Made by a program: the position numbers and the translations under genes
Notes under the pieces: model-generated
What the model saw: the letters and a program-made list of their open reading frames with translations, nothing else
Databases searched by the model: none
What the model was told of the DNA's origin: nothing
DNA from: Bacteroidales bacterium UBA3810
Lineage (GTDB): Bacteria > Bacteroidota > Bacteroidia > Bacteroidales > Paludibacteraceae
Direction of reading: 5' to 3'
DNA: 27,103 nucleotides
Assembly (NCBI GenBank): GCA_002368645.1
Contig: DFEE01000034.1
Span: forward strand, 1 to 27,103
Part shown: positions 7,013 through 12,626 of the stretch, one piece after another
How positions within the stretch are numbered: position 1 is the first letter of the stretch
Layout of the letters: every line of letters begins with the position of its first letter

Positions 7013-7111
7013 ATGTACTCGGTTCGAACTACTCAAGCGTTTGACAAAGATGTTAAACGCTGCAAGAAAGAGGGATATAATTTTCTTGAAAATCGCCCCT
7101 TTTTTGCATAA
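7013..7111 (+). pseudogene. Truncated YafQ-type toxin gene
   Basis: The frame from ATG 7013 reads MYSVRTTQAFDKDVKRCKKE followed by GYNFLEN, which is the N-terminus of a YafQ toxin (typical form: F.KD.K.CKKRGY.). After about codon 26 the similarity ends: the frame runs into the 37-bp promoter repeat at 7100 and stops at TAA 7109-7111 after 32 codons. All catalytic residues of the family lie in the missing C-terminal two-thirds, so no activity is expected. No 3' part of the gene was found further along. The break lies within roughly ten bases of the start of the direct repeat, which suggests that arrival of the AbiEii module removed the rest. Confidence 0.8.
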
Positions 7112-7136
7112 CTCAAAAAATAGCAGTACTTTTGCA
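7100..7136 (+). repeat. 37-bp direct repeat, copy 1 (contains a promoter)
   Basis: These 37 bases are identical to 8210-8246. They contain TTTG (7103-7106), a 20-base spacer starting CATAACTCAAAAAA, and TACTTTTG (7127-7134), a perfect Bacteroidota promoter for the gene at 7151. The predicted transcript has a leader of only about ten bases. Confidence 0.9.
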
Positions 7137-7150
7137 AACAAAACGTATTT

Positions 7151-7474
7151 ATGTCGGCGCCAAAGAACATATTGTCTAAAAAACAACTACTATCTGAGCA
7201 CTTATATGATAGTGGCTATCTTTGGTCGTATCAGTCCAAAAGTCCCGAAGCTGTGCTTCCCGACGAAGAGTTGATTGTTAAATGCTTATCTCATTTGGAA
7301 TTTGAGGATATGCACTTGCTCTTTGAAGCCTATCCTTACCGTCAAATCAAGGAGGTCTGGCTGAAAAGAATGTTGCCTTACGATGATTATTATGGAACAA
7401 TCAACCTCCTTTTAGCAGCTCTTTTCTTCCATATTAAGCACCCCAAAAAATACGTGCAAAAATATGTGGCATAA
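7151..7474 (+). CDS. DUF6922-like protein, putative antitoxin of the AbiEii module
   Basis: The 107-residue protein (MSAPKNILSKKQLLSEHLYD at the start) contains SPEAVLPDEELIVKCLSHLE, then DMHLLFEAYPYRQIKEVWLK and NLLLAALFFHIKHPKKYV. I associate this with DUF6922, a Bacteroidota family commonly found directly before AbiEii-type nucleotidyltransferases; the name is from memory. It is probably all-helical and cytoplasmic. It overlaps the next gene by 11 bases, the tight coupling usual for antitoxin then toxin. In the classical AbiE system the first gene encodes AbiEi, with a winged-helix DNA-binding domain; this protein is shorter and shows no obvious winged helix, so the module differs. Function as antitoxin is inferred from position. 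Confidence 0.65.
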   Translation: MSAPKNILSKKQLLSEHLYDSGYLWSYQSKSPEAVLPDEELIVKCLSHLEFEDMHLLFEAYPYRQIKEVWLKRMLPYDDYYGTINLLLAALFFHIKHPKKYVQKYVA

Positions 7475-8117
7475 AGGATTAAAAGATAATACGTTAGAAG
7501 TCTTTGAGACGGTTTCCCGATTAGATTGCATCAAGGACTTGTATCTCTGTGGTGGCACGGGTATATCTCTAATCTTGCAACACCGTCAAAGTGAAGACCT
7601 CGATTTTGAACTATTAAACTATCGCGGGGATAAACAACACTTGAATATCTCTATGATTTCAAACGAAATAAGTACTGCTTTTCCGGAGGCTCGTAGAGAG
7701 ATATTGGGTTCGCAACATATTTTGTTCTATGTAGGCAACAATGTTAAATTGTCATTCTTTGAGCCCCAAAATCGTGTCCCCTCGCTCCATACCGGATTTC
7801 AACATAATAATCTTAAGACCGTAAGCGCTCAAGATTCATTAGGTATGAAACTCTTCACCATCACGCTTAGAAGTTTATATCGCGATTATTACGATATTTA
7901 TTCGCTTTTGAAGTCCGGGTATTCGTTTAATGAAGGGCTGGATTATGCATTGGCATTTTCGCGTCATCAAGTTCATTCCAAAGCTATTTTAACTGCTCTT
8001 GCTACGCCTGCACTATATTCGATGCCCAAGGATTTTGAATTGATGCAGCCCGTATATAATGTCTCTGCTGAGCAAATGAGCGACTATTTCCTGAGCATTA
8101 TTTCAAATCGCAACTAA
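7464..8117 (+). CDS. AbiEii-type nucleotidyltransferase toxin
   Basis: The 217-residue protein has the hallmarks of the AbiEii/AbiGii nucleotidyltransferase family: LCGGTGISLIL (the GG-T motif that binds the nucleotide), then HRQSEDLDFELL with the metal-binding Asp pair, and later SAQDSLGMKLFTITLRSLYR followed by DYYDIYSLL, matching the family's second conserved block (K...R...RD..D...L). Family members transfer nucleotides to tRNA or other targets and act as type IV-like toxins or abortive-infection effectors. The motifs are intact, so it is probably active. It overlaps the preceding gene by 11 bases. A minus-strand promoter at 8147-8178 points into its 3' end and could give antisense RNA. 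Confidence 0.85.
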   Translation: MWHKGLKDNTLEVFETVSRLDCIKDLYLCGGTGISLILQHRQSEDLDFELLNYRGDKQHLNISMISNEISTAFPEARREILGSQHILFYVGNNVKLSFFEPQNRVPSLHTGFQHNNLKTVSAQDSLGMKLFTITLRSLYRDYYDIYSLLKSGYSFNEGLDYALAFSRHQVHSKAILTALATPALYSMPKDFELMQPVYNVSAEQMSDYFLSIISNRN

Positions 8118-8136
8118 CTCCGCGCCTACCACTCCA

Positions 8137-8204
8137 TCTCCGCCTGCAAAGATACACATTTTTTTTCTTTCCTGCAACGTTTTGCAGCAATAAGTGCAAA
8201 AAAA
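8137..8204 (-). repeat. Right copy of the 68-bp inverted repeat
   Basis: This is the reverse complement of 5809-5876 with five mismatches over 68 bases. It keeps the dyad CTGCAA-CGTT-TTGCAG (8172-8187) and the -7 box. It begins 20 bases after the stop of the AbiEii gene. Confidence 0.85.
8147..8178 (-). promoter_or_regulatory. Minus-strand promoter pointing into the AbiEii gene
   Basis: GTTG (8175-8178), a 20-base spacer and TATCTTTG (8147-8154) on the minus strand. No minus-strand gene lies downstream for several kilobases, so its transcript would be antisense to 7464-8117. Confidence 0.65.
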
Positions 8205-8209
8205 TCACT

Positions 8210-8246
8210 TTTTTTGCATAACTCAAAAAATAGCAGTACTTTTGCA
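8210..8246 (+). repeat. 37-bp direct repeat, copy 2 (contains a promoter)
   Basis: Identical to 7100-7136, with TTTG (8213-8216) and TACTTTTG (8237-8244) 20 bases apart. Its transcript would begin just before the palindrome at 8261-8287 and run through the degraded nucleotidyltransferase. Confidence 0.9.
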
Positions 8247-8260
8247 GCGCAAAATAGGAA

Positions 8261-8287
8261 GCGCAAAATGCGCTGCGCATTTTGCGC
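8261..8287. repeat. Perfect 27-base palindrome
   Basis: GCGCAAAATGCGC (8261-8273), one T, then GCGCATTTTGCGC (8275-8287): 13-bp arms with a single central base. A partial copy GCGCAAAAT occurs at 8247-8255. It could extrude as a cruciform, bind a dimeric regulator, or mark a recombination end. It lies immediately before the nucleotidyltransferase remnant. Confidence 0.85.
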
Positions 8288-8288
8288 C

Positions 8289-8519
8289 ATGTAATTCGGC
8301 TCATTTGCACGGAGTTAAGAAACCAAGCAAAGCGATGTGGATATTTTAGTATCACTTAGTAAAGATGCTAAAATGGGGTTCGCTTTTGCCGGTATGATAT
8401 GCGATTTAGAAGATTTATTGCATCGCCCCGTAGATCTGGTAGTAGAAGGTACATTGCTGCCTTTTGCTTCTGAAAGTGCTAATCGTGATAAAATCTTAAT
8501 ATATGAGAGAGGCAAGTAG
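8289..8519 (+). pseudogene. Degraded MntA-type nucleotidyltransferase
   Basis: In one frame the sequence reads FGSFARS-stop-ETKQSDVDILVSLS, then GFAFAGMICDLEDLLHRPVD and VVEGTLLPF, ending at TAG 8517-8519. This is the MNT (Pol-beta-like minimal nucleotidyltransferase) pattern: GSFARG motif, paired Asp in SDVDILV, then the L...LG..VDLV block. In-frame TAA codons at 8292-8294 and 8316-8318 break it, and no sequence resembling the usual 20-30 N-terminal residues is found upstream. A GTG at 8337 could start a 60-residue product, but it would lack the GS motif and the first Asp. MntA normally works with a HEPN toxin (HepT), which it AMPylates; no HEPN gene is present. It therefore looks like a decayed TA component. 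Confidence 0.75.
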
Positions 8520-8541
8520 AGCTTTGTTGCCCCCATTCTAC

Positions 8542-11016
8542 TCACTCTTCCGTATTGTAGTAGTTGGTGGTCTTCTCGTAAGTGGCGATAGTGCCATCGG
8601 TGTTGTAGGTGATAGATGTCGTGGTCTTGACATTTGAAGTTCCTGCTACATATGATGTTTCTCTGTAAGATGTCATAATTCCATTTGATGAATATGATGT
8701 AGACATTTCTTTCCCGTCTGTTGTTTTGGTATTCAATGTTGTAATAACCCAATCGTTCAAAGCAGATGACCACGTGTAAGTGTATGTTGACATCAAAGTA
8801 GTATTCGCATATTCATAGTTGTATTTGACAGAATATTCCCATTTGCATTCTGAATTGTTCCATTGGTAAACAATGCGTTCTATTTCATTCCCGCTATTGT
8901 TGTATGACCATGTCATATAGGAAGAACCTCTCCATGTTGAGCAACTTCCGGAGCCTCTATAGTAGATTGCATTTCCAATTAATGTTGTGTTATCTGCAGC
9001 GTATTCGTATTCATAAAGATATTCACCTAAATAGGTTTGTGCTGTTCTATTCCATTTATATTCGGCTTCTGTAATGACTTGGTTCTGTGAGTTATATGTC
9101 TTTACGAATTTTGAATTAGGAACAGAATCTTTTAAAAAACTCGAGGATTCTATTAATAAATTGGATTCATTAAAAATCTGTGTTCTATATGAGTTTATTT
9201 TCCAAATAGAGTCAGTATTACAGTAATAAACTGCAGCAACAAGTATATTGCCGTGTTCATCAACTATATCAGCAGGAGTTTTTGTTCCTGAGGTAATTGA
9301 CCATATTGAGTCGCTATTACAAGAGTACTTAAGAACAATAGATGCTCCTTGAGAATCTATAAATGAAAGATTTTTACTCCCTCCTAAAACCCATATGGAA
9401 TCGTTAGAACAAGTGTATGTTAATACTACAGATGAGCCATCTGTATTTGTAAATGTTATGGATTTATTTCCGGTTAGTATAGCCCACTTATGGTCCGATG
9501 TGTTATATGTATAGTATATGGTTGCTGTTAGCCCATCTAAACCTACCTCTGTTATGGTCTTGGATCCGCCTGTGGCATACCAACTTGAGTCTGAACCGCA
9601 AGAATATCTTATGCTTCCTCCTAATACATTTTCGGTCTTTGAACCTGACGATAACTCCCACTTTTCAGCGTTGACATTCCATTTATAAATCAAGTTGGTA
9701 TAGACGGTGGAATTGTCTGTATTATATATAGTTACAGTCTTTTTGCTAGACGCGGTAGGAATCTCTCCGCTGTATGTCCAAGAAATATCAAGAGTGGTTT
9801 TGCCCTTGATATTAAAGGCTTTTACTGTTTTTTCTATCCACTTGTTATTTATCCATGAATATGTGAGCGTGCTATCTTTTTGAGAACCGGTAAACACATT
9901 ACGTGTGTAAGCTGTACCGGATTTAAAGCCAGAAGTCCATTTATATGATATTGTATATATGTTATTATTAGCATCATAACCATTAAATGTTGCAGTTGCA
10001 CTATCATAAGCAGCAGTTGTGTTATTCCAGTTAAAAATAACTTTAGCGGTCTCGTAAGAGCCGTTGGGCGTATATTCCCAAGTGGTTTTGCCACTGGTCT
10101 TGCCGACCCATTGGTTGAGCGAAGTATTCCATGTATAGGCTTCGTCTAAAACCTTTTTATTGGCGGTACCATAGGTCTGATACTCATAGATGTTTTTGGT
10201 GCCACCCGAGCCGCCAAGCCATTCTCCATAGGCATTTTGACCACCTTTATAGACCACCTTAAGAATGAGGTTGTTGCGGTCATCCCACTCTTGTTGTGTG
10301 CGGGTGGAGGGGTTCAATTTCTTTGTCGAATTGTCAATAGTCCATGTCCATTGCTCGGGCACTCGGAATAGCGCATCGTATTGATAGGTGGTCGATGCCG
10401 TTGGCGTCCAATACGTATAAGAGGGATTCCAAGAGTAGGTGACATTAGAGATTGTATGGTGGGTGTCATCATAGACTGTCTCGGTACGACTTTGTCCTTT
10501 CCATTGGGAGGAGGTTGCATCCCATTGGTATTTTGTATTTAGGATAGTAGATGAGGATGATGTCCCGTCAAACACTTTCTCTTGGACTTGGGAGGTTCCG
10601 TTTGGTATTCCATTAGTATAGAAATACGTGGTTGTCTTATAGTTGCGGTTGCGCTCGTCGTAGTCATAAACCATTTTCTTGGTAGGCGTGCCGTTCTGGT
10701 CCACGGTAATGGAGGAATCTAAAAGCGTTACAGTTCCGCCGGCACGGCGAGCAGGGGATGGGGTGGCGTTCAGGTCCTGTAAATGTAATAGTAACGCCTC
10801 TAAAACATCTCCCGGGAGCGTATCGGCAGCGACTGTAAGGTCCTCGGGAGTATCAGGACGGACTATAAGGTCAGTACCACCGGCAGAGTCTGTAGTGGCA
10901 ACTGTATCGTCAAAGACCAGTGCGTCTGCCGAGAGGGTGGGAGTGAATATAGAGGGCTCTTTCCCATAGAGGAAGAAGGGCATCGCTAATGCCAAAAGAA
11001 GAAACAGTCGTTTCAT
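8542..11016 (-). CDS. Secreted repeat-rich surface protein (824 residues)
   Basis: The start at 11016 (MKRLFLLLALAMPFFLYGKE) gives a clean signal peptide and lies about 35 bases downstream of a promoter at 11055-11086; an upstream in-frame ATG at 11097 would precede that promoter. After a linker (TPSPARRAGG near residues 85-95) the protein is built of Tyr/Trp-rich repeats of the form Y.W....W........Y, recalling YD/RHS-like repeats. In the middle is a clearer series of about 30 residues with the core CNSDSIW or a variant (CGSDSSW, CSNDSIW, CNSDSIW, CNTDSIW). The C-terminus (TTNYYNTEE) shows no T9SS sorting domain. A surface or extracellular role is likely; no enzyme motif was identified. Confidence 0.8.
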   Translation of the reverse strand: MKRLFLLLALAMPFFLYGKEPSIFTPTLSADALVFDDTVATTDSAGGTDLIVRPDTPEDLTVAADTLPGDVLEALLLHLQDLNATPSPARRAGGTVTLLDSSITVDQNGTPTKKMVYDYDERNRNYKTTTYFYTNGIPNGTSQVQEKVFDGTSSSSTILNTKYQWDATSSQWKGQSRTETVYDDTHHTISNVTYSWNPSYTYWTPTASTTYQYDALFRVPEQWTWTIDNSTKKLNPSTRTQQEWDDRNNLILKVVYKGGQNAYGEWLGGSGGTKNIYEYQTYGTANKKVLDEAYTWNTSLNQWVGKTSGKTTWEYTPNGSYETAKVIFNWNNTTAAYDSATATFNGYDANNNIYTISYKWTSGFKSGTAYTRNVFTGSQKDSTLTYSWINNKWIEKTVKAFNIKGKTTLDISWTYSGEIPTASSKKTVTIYNTDNSTVYTNLIYKWNVNAEKWELSSGSKTENVLGGSIRYSCGSDSSWYATGGSKTITEVGLDGLTATIYYTYNTSDHKWAILTGNKSITFTNTDGSSVVLTYTCSNDSIWVLGGSKNLSFIDSQGASIVLKYSCNSDSIWSITSGTKTPADIVDEHGNILVAAVYYCNTDSIWKINSYRTQIFNESNLLIESSSFLKDSVPNSKFVKTYNSQNQVITEAEYKWNRTAQTYLGEYLYEYEYAADNTTLIGNAIYYRGSGSCSTWRGSSYMTWSYNNSGNEIERIVYQWNNSECKWEYSVKYNYEYANTTLMSTYTYTWSSALNDWVITTLNTKTTDGKEMSTSYSSNGIMTSYRETSYVAGTSNVKTTTSITYNTDGTIATYEKTTNYYNTEE

Positions 11017-11054
11017 AAGTGGTCCTAAAATGTTGATATACAAAAAATGCTGCG

Positions 11055-11086
11055 CAAAAATACTGCTTTTTGCGCACATATGCAAA
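11055..11086 (-). promoter_or_regulatory. Promoter of the 824-residue repeat protein
   Basis: Minus-strand TTTG (11083-11086), a 20-base spacer and TATTTTTG (11055-11062). A 9-bp dyad GCGCAAAAA/TTTTTGCGC (11052-11060 and 11067-11075) covers the -7 box and could be an operator. Confidence 0.8.
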
Positions 11087-11281
11087 TAAAAATGCAAATT
11101 TTTCGCATTTTTCCGCCTGTAGGCGTATTTAGCTACATATCACTTAAGGAAAGAGCTTTTAACTCCAACCGGTATTTACCAAACTCTGATTTAGGCAATA
11201 TCGCCACCTTATAATATAAACCGCCATTTATATAAATCTACATTTACATTTGTAAAAACTATGCGGTTATATATCTGCCGT

Positions 11282-11896
11282 TTAGCGGAGGAGGGAGGTG
11301 ATGTGGTCGTGTTGTGCCGTGTCGGAGATGGGGGCAACAACTTCTTCGCAGAATGCCTCGATGAGCAGGCGACGCGCCTCAATGGGGTCAATGCCGCGTT
11401 GGAGCATATAGAAGAGGGCTGCCTCATCGAGTTGCCCGATGGTCGTACCATGCGTCGCTTTGACATCATCGGCATTGATGATGAGCTGCGGCTGCGTGCG
11501 AAGATGTGCCGTCGGGGAGAGAAGGAGGTTGCGGTTGGTCTGCGTCGCCTCGGTCGGAACTGCGTGGTGAACAATCTGAATGGTGCCCTGAAAAGCGAAT
11601 GAGGCGTTGTCATCCAAAACGGATTTGATGAGTTGGTGGCTGACCCCTCCGCCGATAAGGTGGGTCATATAGGTATGCAGGGTAACAGCGGCATCGCCCT
11701 TGAGGTAGGCTAAAGCGTATAACTCGGTCAGACACGAGTCATTAGCCTGCTCTATGTGTACATCCAAGGAGCGGGAGTCTGTCCCGATAAAGAAGAGAAA
11801 CAGTCTTAAGGTCGTGCCCTCCTCCTGTGAGAAGGTCAAAACCGCATCGGTGGGGTTGATGCAGACTTTCTCAATGACCTTATTCGTATCGCGCAT
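11282..11896 (-). CDS. sufD: Short SufD-like Fe-S cluster assembly protein
   Basis: The 204-residue product contains the C-terminal core of SufB/SufD proteins: NRNLLLSPTAHLRTQPQLII, then KATHGTTIGQLDEAALFYML, QRGIDPIEARRLLIEAF and a C-terminal helix. The His in ATHGTT corresponds to the conserved SufD His at the SufB-SufD interface. SufD proteins usually have 400 residues or more, so half is missing at the N-terminus. No upstream extension is possible without running through sufC in another frame: the start overlaps sufC by 17 bases. SufD normally joins SufB and SufC in the scaffold SufBC2D, using SufC ATPase activity. No sufB or sufS is present in the window. Gene identity is firm; whether the short form works alone, as a homodimer, or with a distant SufB is open. 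Confidence 0.85.
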   Translation of the reverse strand: MRDTNKVIEKVCINPTDAVLTFSQEEGTTLRLFLFFIGTDSRSLDVHIEQANDSCLTELYALAYLKGDAAVTLHTYMTHLIGGGVSHQLIKSVLDDNASFAFQGTIQIVHHAVPTEATQTNRNLLLSPTAHLRTQPQLIINADDVKATHGTTIGQLDEAALFYMLQRGIDPIEARRLLIEAFCEEVVAPISDTAQHDHITSLLR

Positions 11897-12626
11897 AACC
11901 TTCGGCTTCTAATTCGAGTGCTAAGGATTTATCGCCGGTTTTGACGATTTGTCCGTCTGCAAAAACGTGCACAAAATCGGGGACGATATAGTCTAACAGG
12001 CGTTGGTAGTGGGTGATGACAATAGTGGCGTTATCCGCGGCTTTGAGTTTGGTAACCCCCTCGGCGACAATGCGTAAGGCGTCAATGTCCAATCCCGAGT
12101 CAGTCTCATCCAGGAGCCTTAAGCACGGGTTGAGCATCGCCATCTGGAATATCTCATTCTTCTTCTTCTCCCCACCGGAGAACCCCTCGTTGACAGAGCG
12201 TCCTTTGAGCTTGTCTGGCAGGTCAAGGAGTGTCCGTTTTTCTTTCATGAGCTTGAGAAACTCCGTGGGCGTCAGGGCGGGCAGTCCTTCGTAAGCGCGT
12301 TTGGCGTTCACGGCGGCTTTCATAAAATTGGTCATGGAGACCCCGGGGATCTCTACGGGATACTGGAAGGAGAGAAAGACCCCTTCCCGGGCGCGCTGTT
12401 CGGGCGGCATGGCGAGCAAATCCTTGCCTTTAAGGAATACCTGTCCGCTTGTAACTGTATAGGCAGGATTGCCGGTAAGAACACCGGTGAGGGTGGATTT
12501 GCCGGCACCGTTAGGACCCATAATAGCGTGCACCTCGCCCTCATTGACGAGCAGGTTGACGCCTTTCAAAATCTCTTTATCGCCTACAGAGGCGTGGAGA
12601 TCAACTATTCTTAGTAATTCAGACAT
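11880..12626 (-). CDS. sufC: SufC, ATPase of the SUF Fe-S cluster assembly system
   Basis: This 248-residue ABC-type ATPase has Walker A GPNGAGKST (residues 37-45), the SufC-specific signature FSGGEKKKNE, and Walker B LRLLDETDSGLDIDAL, followed by the switch His in VITHYQRLL. DETDSGLD and KKKNE distinguish SufC from transport ATPases. It powers conformational change of the SufB/SufD scaffold in the cytoplasm. Length is normal. The start at 12626 lies 16 bases inside the 3' end of the glutaminyl cyclase gene, and its end overlaps sufD, so all are one transcript. Being downstream of a peptidase-like lipoprotein instead of sufB is unusual. Confidence 0.97.
   Translation of the reverse strand: MSELLRIVDLHASVGDKEILKGVNLLVNEGEVHAIMGPNGAGKSTLTGVLTGNPAYTVTSGQVFLKGKDLLAMPPEQRAREGVFLSFQYPVEIPGVSMTNFMKAAVNAKRAYEGLPALTPTEFLKLMKEKRTLLDLPDKLKGRSVNEGFSGGEKKKNEIFQMAMLNPCLRLLDETDSGLDIDALRIVAEGVTKLKAADNATIVITHYQRLLDYIVPDFVHVFADGQIVKTGDKSLALELEAEGYARYE

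Noticed and set aside
7018..7035. GGTTCGAACT resembles the T-arm of a tRNA
   Set aside because: No acceptor, D or anticodon arms fit around it, and the bases are codons of the truncated YafQ toxin.
8337..8519. An intact 60-residue gene starting at GTG
   Set aside because: Recognisable nucleotidyltransferase motif sequence continues upstream of the GTG through two in-frame stops, so this is part of a broken gene.
11017..11097. Start of the 824-residue protein at the ATG at 11097
   Set aside because: It would begin upstream of the promoter at 11055-11086 and bury the signal peptide 27 residues inside.
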